From Macrolepiota albuminosa (Eukaryota; Basidiomycota; Agaricomycetes; Agaricales; Agaricaceae): a stretch of 64,000 nt of DNA. A program made the translations under genes and the position numbers. The stretch covers positions 830,702 to 894,701 of the forward strand of contig JAMWFC010000114.1 of NCBI GenBank assembly GCA_027475525.1. Direction: 5' to 3'. The notes under the pieces are model-generated. The model was not told where the DNA came from and did not search any database. It worked only from the letters and a program-made list of their open reading frames with translations. Shown in pieces: positions 20,130 through 31,949 of the stretch; position 1 is the first letter of the stretch, and each line of letters begins with the position of its first letter.

Positions 20130-22090
20130 TTAATATGGTACAGTATTCTTAACCTCTTCATAGCGTTGAAGTGAAACACAACCTTGACCGTTGACGCACT
20201 GTGCTACGGTATTTGCGATGTCCTTGCCTTCGAAATAAGCTCCCTGTAAGTATCCTTGAAGTGGAGCACGATGTCAATTGAACCCGGCGAGTTTACAAAG
20301 AAGGAAAACACGGACCATAATAATCTTGACTGGTGCCTTCGCCAGCGAAGTAAAGTCTTCCTACATTCGCTCTAAAATTATCGTGGTGCTGCCTCACAAA
20401 ACTGGGAGGCCAATTCGAGTACGAGCCACGGTACAGTGGGTCGTTGTGCCAGCGATGGAACTTGAAGTCCAGAGGCTCGGGTATGGTGATACCAGGATAC
20501 ATAGTTCTGAGTACATCCATGGTTTCAGCCTTCACTTCTGCGTCGGACAAAGCTTCAATTCTTTCCGAGTAATCACCCTATCGTACGTAATTAAGTGAGA
20601 TTGTTTTTAACTGCAAAAGAGACTCACGGTGACCGTTACAAAGATTATTCCGGATCCAGGCATAAAGCCCTCCTTGTCAAGGCTTTGCCATACGGGATAT
20701 CGTCCACGTTCCGTATCCGCATAAAGACCGAACTGTATGTGCGTATTTCGGATCAGGACATCTGCGATGCAGTAGAATTAGAAAAATGGATCCTGACCTC
20801 GGTGTCGAACCAAAACTTTTCTGGGAACTGGAGGAATATTTTCGTATACGTTCCCATCGTCATGCTTGAGATAGCTTCTACCTTGAAATCTGAGGAATCG
20901 ATTATCTAGGCTAGATTGCACCGATAATAAGTGGGGTAAACGCACCGGGGAAATTAGGTTGGAACTTGACGTCGTCGTTCTTGAGAACACCAAGACTGAA
21001 TGTGCAGATGGCATAATCTGCAGAAATCGAAGACCCATCGCTGAAGACAGCCTTGACACCGGACTCTGACCATTCGACGACATTGACAAGGGTATTAAGA
21101 CGAAGTTGTTTCGGTTGTAGGAAAGTCATCGCTTCCTGCTGAATGAACGTCTTATAGCCACGTTGATCTATGCTCAACATGTTATCGTCGGAAAATCCAC
21201 CTGCTTCTGGTTCGAAAGTTAAGTTGGAGTTCTGATGTGTGGCGCGTGAGTTTGATATTGAATTCCTCATCACTAGCAGAGTAAACTCACCCGTGCAGTG
21301 GCAATTCCGGATGACTGAAGTGGAGTCTGAGCATATTCCCAATCAAACTATGACCAATCATAAATCAGCGAAGGATATGGTAAGATAGGCTCACTTACAT
21401 TCATATACTCGGCGGCCATCTCGCGGGCATTGCGAGGTCTTTTCCCAATGTAATCGTATGTACTCCTGGCTGTTAAGTCCACCAGGTTTTTAGACATGCG
21501 TTCACCTAGATAGCAAAGGGCGATGATCAATGTCAACATGCGATACTGTGAATAATTGAACTCACCAGTATAGTTGACATATTCATCGAAATTATTCACA
21601 GCTGCATTGAATAAATCCACATAGTCTGCTTCGCCGGTCTCATCAAACGTTGCTACCACCATAGAAAATCAGCTAAAAAAACGAGGCGTCCGCGGACCCA
21701 CTCACTCAAACTGCCGTAAAAGTCACTAATATGGGTTTGAAGCCCATGTTTTTTTGCCAACTCCCAGATAGGATTGGTTGGTCCATTACCCGTCTGCGTT
21801 CCCTGTATCCAATTCGCCCCAACCTCGACAACATGACCGCCAAAGGGCGTGCTATGCAAACGACCGCCGAGTTCGTCCCGAGCCTCGACAAGGACAAAGT
21901 CATCGATGCCTTGCTCATGCAATGTGCGAGCCGCAATAACGCCTGCCACGCCACCTCCCAAGATGAGGACTTTCGTCTTCGACGTTGTGGAATTGACCCT
22001 GGCATACTGATTTGGGATGACGGAACCATCTGCGAAGCGAGAACCGACCAGGAGAAAGAAGGGAGTGAGATGCTTCAGGTGCAAATGCAT
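20130..22090 (-). CDS. secreted FAD-dependent amine/polyamine oxidase, 9 exons, 501 aa
   Basis: Exons by GT-AG rule and phase: 22090-21706, 21652-21566, 21505-21399, 21347-21291, 21231-20946, 20889-20798, 20732-20628, 20577-20316 and 20254-20130. They total 1506 bases with no internal stop. Residues 1-20 form a likely signal peptide (HLTPFFLLVGSRFADG). The Rossmann FAD site VLILGGGVAGVIAARTL is followed by LVEARDELGGRLHS and VEVGANWIQG; later parts are EYMNFDWEYAQTP, TMGTYTKIFLQFP, YPVWQSLDKEGF, GSYSNWP, LYFAGEGTSQDYYG and YLQGAYFEGKDIA, all typical of fungal polyamine oxidases. The family oxidises primary or secondary amines or spermine-like polyamines with release of H2O2; the substrate here is unknown. 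The gene is clearly host-like and undamaged among transposons. The exon 6-7 intron (20797-20733) contains a nearer AG that would give a stop, so the more distant CATACAG is the one used. Confidence 0.88.
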
Positions 22091-22119
22091 GTCTGTGCTA
22101 TTTGCAAGAGATCCTGAGG

Positions 22120-23011
22120 GCTATGAGGCTTGGACGATGTATCGGCCCAGTATTTATATCATGAAAGCAATATTTGGGGTACTTGCGAATGTTTCTCAAT
22201 GTTAGCAGGTTACCCACCAATTGTCTGAGAGGCCGGCCGATTTCCGGAGATTTCTGCCCTGGAAAGCCGTAGTTAACGAGACCATCCGAGTTCCTTGGAT
22301 CATATGTAGACTTCTGTTAAGGTCGCCGAACAGAACCATCCGACTCGGGTGGATCACAACTCTTGTGAGTAGATCTTCCAAGAAGGCCATAAGGTTCCCG
22401 TGGATCAATGTACGCCCCTTGTCTTGCGAGAATCACTCCCTCCGAGACACTTCGTAGCATAGCTGGTACGCAATCTATGCTCTGCGTGTGTGTACATGGA
22501 GGCCTTGGCTATTCGTTCGCGGGCCGCTGCAGCGATCCGACCCGCTTCAATCCTATCTTTCGAGCCATAACGACGAGTTTCAGTCTGGCTGCCGTTGTTG
22601 GTCCAGAGAGGCGAGAGTTGACCTAGGCGTTTTGACACAATAAGAGTGGTCCTTAATACAAATGTCTCAAGATAAACAATGCACAAGCAGTAGATGCAAT
22701 AATTCATAAATTCGGCAAGATCGAACATCCATCCTTTTAATGCTTTTCACTGTACCTGAAATATGTCTTAATCTCGGAGGCAATGCAAAGGGCTGCATGG
22801 TGAGAATCGGCCAGCCTACCCACTTCGTGACTTCTTTAGAATAAACGTTTAAGACAGTCATTCCGCGCGATCGAACGCGATCGTTCCTTCTTGAGAAGAG
22901 GACTTGTAATCTGAGATGGGTACGAAGCATGGTCGGGCGCTTAGTGTGACGGAGTACTTCTGAACCATCCAGCTGGAGGCACCCAGATGAAGAATTGTTA
23001 TCGCCAAACAT
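22120..23011 (-). CDS. unresolved multi-exon coding region, unknown protein
   Basis: I do not recognise this. An ATG at 23011 opens MFGDNNSSSGCLQLDGSEVL... and stays open to a candidate intron (GTACAG...CGCCTAG, about 22750-22629). A basic, alanine-rich helical part follows (GSKDRIEAGRIAAAARERIAKASMY). Downstream (22200-22400) a degenerate DP(R/P)(E/N)SDG(L/S)V repeat can be read in one frame (YIDPREPYGLLGR, CDPPESDGSV, YDPRNSDGLVNYG) but ends at a stop. Exon joins could not be fixed. It lies between the amine oxidase start and the E2 variant end, all on the minus strand, so it may be one real gene or the untranslated part of a neighbour. Confidence 0.3.
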
Positions 23012-23239
23012 GGATGAATCGAGGTCACGATATGTTTATGACTAGTTGAACACAGTGCTAAAAACTAACGTAAATATCGCAAGACAAAGAAATGGGACAC
23101 TCGATTGTGTAAGATTGAATCTATCGAATGAAAGTACATGTGAGATGTTGAAGAAATACCCGCCGTCATCAATCGCTCCTGTCTCTGTCATCGCAACGTC
23201 GTATGAACATCATCTCATGCTCGTCGTGTCTTTTCCTAC

Positions 23240-23813
23240 TTAAAACATGGAACCCTCCGGGGGCTGGGGGAGTTTCCTGTTGTTGAGGGATGCCATCTCC
23301 CTGTACGAGGGAATTCAGACTGGATTGAAGAGGTTAAACGGAGAAACGTACTTCCTTATCTCCACCAGTACGGTCTCGATGCTACTATTACGGGACCACG
23401 AAGCTAGCACAGCAAGGTTGTGCGGATCGACTCTTCCATTTGCCTGGTTGACAAAAGGAAGGTTGACGCGCGAAAGGAACTGGACTTGAGGAGGCGCGTC
23501 AGGATAGTTCTCGCCACATATGATCTTGAGGCTATAAATACGGTTTTCATGGACAGTCTTTTCAAGAAAGTTTCGGTGGTACAGCCTGAAAAGACAAAGG
23601 AGAACATACGTGGCCTGGACCGATAATAGTACCATTCCAGTTACTCATCATGATATCGTCACTGTCTTCAAGGCCATACGAACACGAGCCATCGCCAATG
23701 CCCTTCTCACCCTTTTCAAGTTCTTCGAGTAGTCTAAAGTTGCGTGGGACTGATATCGGTGGGTGTCAGTTAACAAAAACAGGTATAGACGGACTCAGCT
23801 TACCCTTGGCCAT
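23240..23813 (-). CDS. MMS2: ubiquitin-conjugating enzyme E2 variant (MMS2/UEV1 type), 138 aa, 4 exons
   Basis: Exons 23813-23804, 23749-23610, 23557-23352 and 23300-23240 total 417 bases (138 codons plus stop), the normal UEV size. The protein begins [20 protein letters not shown] and has [20 protein letters not shown], the [12 protein letters not shown] core, [27 protein letters not shown] and [13 protein letters not shown], and ends [10 protein letters not shown]. No catalytic cysteine is present at the E2 active site, as expected of a UEV. Known role of the family: Mms2 pairs with Ubc13 to make Lys63-linked ubiquitin chains in error-free post-replication DNA repair. The first exon is only 10 bases, which gene finders often miss. 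Sequence looks intact and conserved. Confidence 0.93.
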
Positions 23814-24700
23814 GGACGATCGAGGAGATGGGAGATCAGATAGATGTAGTTATTGGATAAACAGACGTCAATAATGCGTTCCTGACCACCGGACCCATAT
23901 GTCTTTTTTAATTCTCTCATCGCTTGGTCCTCTGCTCAAAATCCGAATAGCGATTTATCCTGTGAGTCTCGTGTTTGAGGTGTTAGTTGCGGAAAGCGAC
24001 TGGCTCGGAAAGTAAGCAAAAGAAAATTTCCATAGCGCTAAGCGCTAAGCGCGTCAAGGTCAAAACTCAATCTCTTGATCAGACGCCCTCCCGTTAATAT
24101 TCTAATAAACATGTCCCAACAGGCCTCAAGATGGCTAAGAAGGAGCGCTAATGTGTACTCTTATCTTGGATACATTTCAACATTGGCAACGTTGTTGTAA
24201 AATGTGGACCTTTCCGGTGTCCCTACCTTAGAATGCGAATATCTGGAAGGAGATTGGAGCAATCTGGGGAATTTCGGCAATTTCAATGGCGCCTGGGACC
24301 AAAAATACAAGCTAAAAACACAAAAAAGGCAGAGTGTCCTGTCAGTCTCGGAGAGGTGTGTATGCTGGTGAAAAAGGACTGTCTGTTGGAAAGTTGCAGA
24401 GTATTTGTCTGTGATTCTAGCTTTAACTCCTTCGGAGGATCTGAGTAATCAAGGAAGTAGCTTCGAACGTATAAACATAGGAAGCCATCCTCCGAATCGG
24501 TTTGATGTATCATTCTTGCGGGATTAACGGTCGCGTCGGTGAGTTTGTTTTATCCCGACATGAGAAAGATGAAGAAATGGAAGTAGTACAGGATTATCTA
24601 TAATATGGAACACTAGGAGTGTGCCAATATAAAACCTGCTGATGTTGAGATCGTTGCCGACAGTTATTCGGACCCTGTAGTTTTTTCGCTGCACACAACG
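23814..24700. other. intergenic: divergent promoters of the E2 variant and terpene synthase copy 1
   Basis: No supported gene. An AGCGCTAAGCGCTAAGCGC run at about 24031 repeats the GCGCTAAG word of the 1.9-2.4 kb cluster. The rest should hold the promoter of the MMS2-type gene (left) and of the terpene synthase copy (right). Confidence 0.3.
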
Positions 24701-25955
24701 ATGGTTCAATACCGCATCCAAAACCTCTTAAATAATTTGCAAACAAACATGAAGTCCAACAATCCAAACCACAGTATTCTAGCGGCAGAACCATGCAGCG
24801 TGGATTGACTCATCTCGCTTTTTCAGCGATGCGCACAAAAAGGTCAGGTCAAGGTTTGTCCTTAAGAGGATGTTCTCTTTATACTGACTTGCTTTCATGT
24901 AAGACCTGGAAGGTCACGGAAATACCCCTTCTCGCTTCTCGATCATTCCCAAATCAAATCTGAGCTCGCTGCGTGTCTGCCTTGAATATTTGACAAGTGG
25001 TATACTTTTAGAGCAACTAACGTAAGTCATTCAGACAAGTCGAGTCGCAAGGCGAATATTTATGAACATACAACTAGTGATGCACCGGCTACTACCTTAC
25101 AAGCCCAGAAATGGGCGGATATATACAAGCAAGCGTTCAGACAGACGCTCAAAGAGAGCGAAGGACCTGCAGGAATCATTAAACAGTTGCGTAACTTGAG
25201 ATAGCTTTGCGCTTCAGTAACTTACGCATATCCATTGCAATAGTTCTGTTGACCAGGTGTTAAATGCTATTGAGGACCCTTACCGGTCACATTTGGTCGA
25301 AAACAATGTCTTTCTTGCAGAAGACATGGTGAACGAAGCTGTAGATCGTGAAAAGCCTGATACCGGACTCACTTTGGAGACATATGTGAAGGCTCGAAGA
25401 GACACGATTGGTGCTCGTCCATTTTTTCATATCGGGCGCTGGATCTATGGAATAGACATGACTCATGAGGTCCTGACGCATTCTGGGATTCTCAAAATAG
25501 AAGAACAGCTCTCCAACCTTATTTTTCTTGCAAACGTCAGTCATGGTTTCATTCAAGTTTCAACGTCACGATCCCTGAATGACAGTGTTTCCTCACAGGA
25601 CCTTTATTCATACAAGAAAGAATTCTTGACCTGTGGTGCACACCACAATGTTATCACGGTTGCTCTCAGAGATCCTGTGACGGGGCTACATGAGACTGAC
25701 AGGCAAGGTGCAATCGATTACACCTGTAACAGGTTTTTCCAAGTCCTGGCAGACTTTGAACATCAAAGGAAAGCATTGCCATCATTTGGAGAGAGCGAAA
25801 ATATGAAAGCTGCGATGTATATTGAGGTAATGATGGACATCGTCGTTGGAACTATTCAGTGGAGCCTCGAATGTGAGCGCTATGGGCATTTTCAAGTCGT
25901 CGGGACTACAGAGGCCCCAAATTGGGATGTCATCTTTGATATGGATCCACTCTGA
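24701..25955 (+). pseudogene. terpene synthase copy 1 (class I sesquiterpene-cyclase type), two frameshifts
   Basis: Same 5-exon plan as copies 2 and 3: 24701-24842, 24904-25021, 25078-25185, 25244-25535 and 25599-25955. Exon 1 has one extra base (GCAGAACCATGCAGCG at about 24791, against GAACATCTGGCG and GAACATACGGCA), giving a stop at VD* eight codons before the intron. Exon 2 lacks one base (about 24960). The two cancel, so exons 3-5 remain in frame and uninterrupted. They carry LLEQLTDAP (aspartate-rich position, split by intron 2), RRDTIGARPFF, the Mg-binding motif NDLYSYKKE (formed across intron 4) and WSLECERYGHF with the RY pair. A sequencing or assembly error is possible, but divergence elsewhere (one codon lost near the end, ANWDVIF for APIWGDVVF) fits real decay. 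Confidence 0.8.
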
Positions 25956-25959
25956 TTGT

Positions 25960-27230
25960 TGATGAGAGCGATGTTGGGGAGAGCGATGTTGGGAATACAG
26001 TTCACTTAGTTGCTAACCTGTATACTTTTTTCGCTTGTTATTGACATCACACCTCAGCGTTTAGCTCTTATTCAACTTTTGTTCTTTATGTTCCATGGAA
26101 TGGACTATTCTAAAAAGCAAGAAAATCATTGATTTGCATTTCTATTCACTTATGTTAATATATTGTCTAAAATTCTCGTGAAATGCATTCAGTATCCGTC
26201 TAATTACCCATGTCCACAATGTTTAATTTGAACAGATGAGATTTCACAAATTGGTGGAAAGTTTGATCGACATCGGAGACAGGAACGGCTGCAGGTAGAT
26301 GATGAAACTCACCAGAAACATGTTGAAAATGTACACTGAAAATTATTTGAAAAAGGATACACACATGAAAGTACTGTAGTCACTACTTGAATATGGATCA
26401 CTTACTTCATCTCATGTAAGCTCACAGTTTTTGTAACTGATGATACTAGGCTAATGGTTCTATAGAATGCTTTTTCCATTTGTCTCGGTCCCCTTGGATT
26501 TGACTTTCACAACTTACTCTGTTCTGATATTATGCATGAATTTGAAATTTGAAATTGGAGTTTTTGCAGCAGTACTCAAGCACTGCCTCTGCATTCTATA
26601 TGCTGCAGGAAATGACTCTATTCAAGAATTGAACAGGTGGTTATTTTTTTTTTAGTGTCTACAGCATCTCAACATATTCACATCTTCCAGCATGCTGGGC
26701 AGAATGAATTTGTTAGCTTTGAATTGCCCACAAATTGAAGAGGTTGGACCTCCATGTACCAGGAAAGAAATGCATTTATACACAAATTCCAGTACAAACT
26801 GAAAGACAGTATGGGACTCAATGATTATTGTCATAATACCCACTAAACCTCCCTTCTGTAGCTGACTGCCAGGCATCTATGGAGAAATGCCTGGGTGGTT
26901 GAGGGATGCAGTTTGAACCCAGAGCTCCTTGCTGCATTATATCAGCAGAAGGCCACTTAAGTTGTTTTGGACTTGTATGATGTGCCACTACATCCTCTCT
27001 GAACAGGTGGTTATTATTGATATTTTCTTATGAGTTTATAACTAATCATGCCTTGCAGATTTCGAAATATCCCAACATTTGGACATAATTCAATCCAAAA
27101 ATTCTCAAATGGTGTAGTATGATTAAAGAAAGTAGCAGCATGGAACTATGAAGATATCTTTCAGGTGCATAAACTATGTTTTAAAGTCCATCTCACTGAA
27201 TAACATTAATGAGTAACTTATTATTCAGTG
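25960..27230. other. AT-rich spacer, no recognised gene
   Basis: Short frames only. A 15-base direct repeat (GAGAGCGATGTTGGG, about 25966 and 25980) follows the terpene synthase stop. Base composition shifts to AT-rich transposon-like sequence from about 26.1 kb. Confidence 0.3.
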
Positions 27231-27239
27231 TTCAATTCT

Positions 27240-27528
27240 TGCTTTCAAAGATCTACTCTCTGAACTATATAATACTGATTTGATTAATTCTTTCTTTGAA
27301 TTAGCAATGTGCCATGCCCTTGCAAAGCTGAACATACACACAGAGTCAACTCTGTTGAAATTATTTGACAAAAGACCACCACACATACTAAGTGACTGGC
27401 CACCCTCCAAACTATTCACACTTATCACATATGCTTTGTCTGGCCATCCTGGCCAAAGAGCATTGTGTGTTGCACATGCATATATAAAGAGAGCCTTGTT
27501 CAGACAGCACCCTCAGTCAATTATATGA
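27240..27528 (+). pseudogene. fragment resembling a KDZ-transposon-associated protein
   Basis: The frame INSFFELAMCHALAKLNIHT / ESTLLKLFDKRPPHIL resembles the (W)HALAKLR.HT(D/E)STL segment found in ORFs of KDZ-type elements of mushrooms. Only about 40 residues support this. It ends in a TATA-like TATATAAAGAGAG (27481) and a copia-type LTR hairpin. Confidence 0.3.
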
Positions 27529-27640
27529 GACTAAGGGTGAGTACTCATATTTATTATACAACAACTACCATAACTTACTGTACACCTAGACTAACTTTTA
27601 GTCTGATCTTAGGTACAGTGTGTTGAAATGTCATAGATGT
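27481..27640 (+). repeat. copia-type LTR fragment with TATA box and stem-loop
   Basis: TATATAAAGAGA (27481) is followed 15 bases later by CACCCTCAGTC...GACTAAGGGTG (27508 and 27529; 10 of 11 pairs), the stem-loop also found in the copia element 1 LTRs and at 47587 and 48435. The neighbouring GTGAGTACTC...GATCTTAGGTACAGT is echoed at 34.2 and 48.5 kb. Confidence 0.5.
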
Positions 27641-27672
27641 GACAACATGAAGAGTCAAAAGTAATACCATGC

Positions 27673-28128
27673 TGTCAGGAGACTCCTCATTTCTTCCTTC
27701 TTTCACTCCCTATCCCTTTACTCTCCTTTCATTCATTTCCTCATTTTTTCTATCATTCTCTCATTTTGCTGTTTCTATTCTCTCAACACTATTTGTTGGT
27801 ACTATTCTCAGCCTTTGAGATGCTCTGGTTCTTCAGCTATCATTCAGACAAGTGTGGGCCCTTCAGCACTGCTTTCAGACTGCTTATATAAGCTGGAGTT
27901 TGCCTTTCTGACTTCCAAAGTCTGGAGTTTTCCTGCCTTATTTGCACAGTTGTTTGTTTAGGCAATTTTTGAGTTTTTAAGATTTTGTTGTATTGTACAG
28001 TTGTTTCCCATGCTTCAGAAGCCCCAGAAGTGTCCAACCTGGCATAGGGAATCCCTAGACTTGTTCTCTTTGGATCTCCCTCTGCCAGCTGTGTGACTGA
28101 GCCACAGCCTCTAGAGGTTGCCCTTACA
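27673..28128 (+). repeat. chromovirus 5' LTR, 456 bp
   Basis: TGTCAGGAGACTCC...TTGCCCTTACA. Contains TTATATAAGC (about 27886) as a likely TATA box. No confident primer binding site was seen after 28128. Confidence 0.85.
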
Positions 28129-28242
28129 GCAGAACAAGTCTCTACATTTCGGTCTGGGAGCCCCTTTCAGCCTGCTTGAGCCCTCTCTTGACCTTTTAGA
28201 TCACTCCTCCACTGGATTACTCCCTGCCCCTCTGTTGCTTCT

Positions 28243-29390
28243 ATGACCCAACTAGCCCTCTCAGACACTCCCCTGGATGCTTCTGCCCCTCAGGATGATG
28301 CTTGGGGTTACTTGCTTGCTCTGGAGACTCAGGTGCAGACTACTCAAGCTTTCCTCACCCTCCACACTACCAAACTTGCTGGATTATATCAGGCCACAGA
28401 CACCATCTCCCATTCCCTTCAGGCCCTCTTAGAGCACCTCCCTCTCACTCCTACCCCTCTCTAGGTGCCTCCAGCTAGGGCTGACATACCTCCAGTCCCT
28501 TGCTTTGGGGCCTCCCCCCCAGTTCATGCCAATATTCCTCACCCAGCACTTCCAGATGCATTCAATGGTGACTGAGCCATGGGTGAGCACTTCCTGCAGT
28601 CATGTGTCACCTATATTCAGCTCAGTGGTGAGGCTTTCCCTTCTCATGCTTTCAAGATTGCCTGGGTTCTTTCCTACATGAAGTCTGGGCAAGCTTCAAC
28701 CTATATGCTATGAGTTTTTGACGCCCTGGAGGAGTGGAGAGTTTTGGAAGTTGGGATCAGTTGGAGAAGGAGTTTTGGACAGAGTTCTTCCCCTTGGACC
28801 CTGCTAAGGTAGCAGCCCTCACTCTCCAAGATCCTCATTGATATGAACAGTAAAAGTGGATTTTAGATGAGTATACCAATTCCTTCAGAGCTCTTGCTGA
28901 ACAGGCCTGCTACTCTGATGGTCTTCAGCTCTGTCTCACCTTCCAAGATGGCCTTCTTTCCTCTTTCATAGACCAGATCAACAGCATGGCTGAGGGACAA
29001 CTTGACAACATGAGCATTGAGTCCTGGTATCAGGTAGCACATGATCAGTGGCAGCTCATGGAGTTATGACATAAGCTCCATCATGGACCTGCTTCTTGCT
29101 CCACCTCACAGGTATCTTTCCCTGCTCATCATTCTATCTAGCCTCCCCTTCTATCTCACACTCCACCCCCAGCTCAGATACCTGCAGCATGTCCTCTCCC
29201 TCTTGGAGTACCTATGGATATTGACGCCTCTCATCAATGTTCCTCTCTTCCTCTCCTCTGCCGTTGCTGTGGAAAGTCTGATCACTTTGCTCAATATTGC
29301 CTCCAGGGATTGGAGGCATGCTATTTCTCAGCCTTAGAGCAGGAAGAGCTTCTTCTCCAGCTTCTTGCTGCCCAAGACATTTGAGGAAAC
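28243..29390 (+). pseudogene. chromovirus gag
   Basis: The ATG at 28243 opens MTQLALSDTPLDASAPQDDA and a helical LETQVQTTQAFLTLHTTKLA stretch. Stops follow at 28462 and at several sites downstream. A perfect zinc knuckle CRCCGKSDHFAQYC (CX2CX4HX4C) lies at about 29259-29300. Confidence 0.7.
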
Positions 29391-29828
29391 CCCTCCTCAG
29401 ATATACAGACTGAAACAGAATTGGAGGAGTCCTTGGGTTCTGTAGAGGCTGTAGCAGAACCATTGGAGCAGTCCTTTGGTCCTGCAGGAGAGAGTTTTCA
29501 ATAGAGTGATGGATAAGTTGTATGCCTCTGCCACCTAGTGCTAATTGGTTCACATGTCTATCAGTAGAATCTTCTAATATATTTCTCCCTGTTCATGATT
29601 ATTCTCTGATTGAAACTGTAAGCACCCCCTCTGATGTACAAAACACTCCTTTGGTCCAAGCCTCAGCTAAGACCTCCTCTTCTCCTCCTCCTGTCTGATG
29701 ACCACATGTCCCAGCTTGGGAACAACACCTTCCTTATTGCTATATTGTTGCCTCCACTCCTTCTTCCAATTCTCTGCATCTGAATGGGGAGATTGAGACA
29801 ACTGACACTCAGCAGACTCAAGCATCAT

Positions 29829-30100
29829 AGCTCTCTTGGACAGTGGTGCTACTAGACTTTTCCTGGACACCAATTATGTGGAACAACACCAGCTCACTAC
29901 CTGACCCCTCTCTCACCCTATTCCAGTCTATAACATCAACGGCACACTCAATGAAGCTGGATCCATCTGCTCAGTGGTGGATTTAGTCCTTTGTTATCAG
30001 ACTCATTCAGAGCATGCTGTCTTTGCAGTCACCAGCCTAGGAAAGCAGGACATAATACTTGGGTTCTTCTGGCTGTGTGATCACAAGCCTGACTAGGCCA
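29829..30100 (+). pseudogene. chromovirus protease
   Basis: IIALLDSGATRLFLDTNYV is the retroviral-type aspartic protease active site. VYNINGTLNEAGSI and FAVTSLGKQDIILGFFWL (normally ILG..WL) follow. One internal stop after QLTT. Confidence 0.7.
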
Positions 30101-30544
30101 AAAGTCAGGTAAGTATGAGCCGCTGCTCTCAATGGTGTTCCACATGTACCAAGGAAGTTAGAGAGGAGCATAGAGAGTCAGTCTGTGCACATGCTCCCCT
30201 TTGCAGACCTTGACCTACTGGATTCTCCCCCCTTGGCATTCCCTTATAGAGAGGCCCTTTATGAGGATGTTTGAGGGTTTGAGGTGTAGTGAGTGAAGCC
30301 CAGATGGAAGATGGATGTGAGGGTGAATTTAGGTGTGCTCCTGACCCAGACTCCAGATAAGGCTATTGAGACAGGTGATAGGATTTATGCAACTACATTA
30401 TGACTTCCACCAACTATAGCAGAGATTAGAGCTAGCCAAACTACTTCCCAGTGGCTAGCTCAGGCATTTGCTGCTAACTCTGCTTCTAAGTCATTCCAAA
30501 ATGCAGTTCCTCATCACCTGCAAGACTTTGAGGATGTTTTCTCT

Positions 30545-31880
30545 ATGGCATCATTTGACTCCCTGCCTGAGCATAAGCAGTGGGACCATGCTATTGAGCT
30601 CATGCCTAATGCTGAGCCCTCTAGCTGTAAGGTCTATTCTCTCTCTCCCAGAGAACAGGATAAGCTTGATGCCTTTTTGCAAGAGAATTTAGACTCTGGT
30701 CACATCTGCCCCTTAAAGTCTCCAATGGCCTCTCCAGTCTTCTTTATCAAGAAGAAGGATAGATCTCTATGTCTGGTTCAAGACTATCAAGTCTTGAATG
30801 TGATGACTGTGAAGAATTGCTACCCCTTACCACTCATTTCAGAGCTTGTCAACAACCTCAGAGGTGCATGCTACTTCACCAAGTTGGATGTCTGCTGGGG
30901 CTACAACAATGTGCACATCAAAGAAGGTGATGAGTGGAAGGCAGTATTTCAAACAAATCATGGACTCTTTGAATCTCTGATGATGTTCTTTGGCCTCACT
31001 AATAGCCCTGCCACCTTCCAGACCATGATGAATGACATTTTCTGAGATCTTATAGCAGAAGGTGTTGTGTATGTATATCTTGATGATATCCTCATCTATA
31101 CCAAGACTCTAGAGGAGCATCATTGGATTACATGCATTATACTGGAACATCTTCACCAATACTAGCTCTATTTTAAGCTAGAGAAGTGTGAGTTTGAGCA
31201 GACTAAGGTCAAATATCTTAGACTGTTGTCTCATGGAATGGCTGAGATGGACCCAGTCAAGGTGGCTGGTGTGGCACAGTGGCCAGAGCCTAAGAACAAG
31301 AAGGAGGTTCAGGCCTTTCTGGGCTTCACCAACTTCTACTGGAAGTTTATTCAAGATTTCTCACACCATGCCTGGCCCCTCTTTGATCTCACCACTAAAG
31401 ACACTCCTTGGCGCTGAACATAGCATAGCAGACAGCCTTTGATGCCCTCAAACAGGCCGTCACTTCAAAGCCTGTTCTCCTATTTCCAGATGATGACTCT
31501 CCTTCCATGTTGAAGCCAATAGCTCAGAGTTTGCTACTGGAGCTGTCCTCTCTCAACAGTCAAAGAAGGATGGTAAGTGGCATCCTGTAGCTTTCTACTC
31601 CAAAAGTCTCAATGCCATGGAGTGAAATTATGAGATCCATGACAAGGAGATGCTAGATATCATTCAGTCATTTGAGGAGTGGTGGCATTTTCTTGAGGGT
31701 GCTAGGCATAAATTTGAGGTGTGAACTGATCACAAGAACTTAGAGTACTTTTGAATAGCCAAGAAACTTAACCATTGACAGGCTTGATCGTCCTGGTATC
31801 TGGCCAACTTTGACTTCTCTCTACATCACAAACCTGGATGGAGCATGGGCAAGCCAGATGCACTTTCTAAATGAGCAGAC
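30545..31880 (+). pseudogene. chromovirus reverse transcriptase and RNase H
   Basis: An open 166-codon frame starts at 30545: KSPMASPVFFIKKKDRSLCL, NCYPLPLISELVNNLRGA, FTKLDVCWGYNNVHI, FGLTNSPATFQTMMNDIF. A TGA follows, then VYLDDILIYTKT, the YLDD catalytic motif. Next come the thumb/connection (EVQAFLGFTNFYWKFIQDFS) and RNase H ([56 protein letters not shown]). The usual acidic residues are visible, but several stops interrupt the frame. Confidence 0.85.
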
Positions 31881-31949
31881 CATGGTTCAGGAGCTAGCAA
31901 CAATGACAATATTATACTCCTAAAGCCAGAACTGTTTGCTATCTGTGCT

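Noticed and set aside
20733..20797. In-frame stop in the amine oxidase between FWFDTE and the next domain, suggesting a pseudogene
   Set aside because: Using the more distant acceptor CATACAG gives phase-correct FDTE|FGLYADTERG and a stop-free 501-residue protein.
25257..25955. 232-residue single-exon protein at terpene synthase copy 1
   Set aside because: It starts inside exon 4 and reads through intron 4, whose length happens to be a multiple of three.
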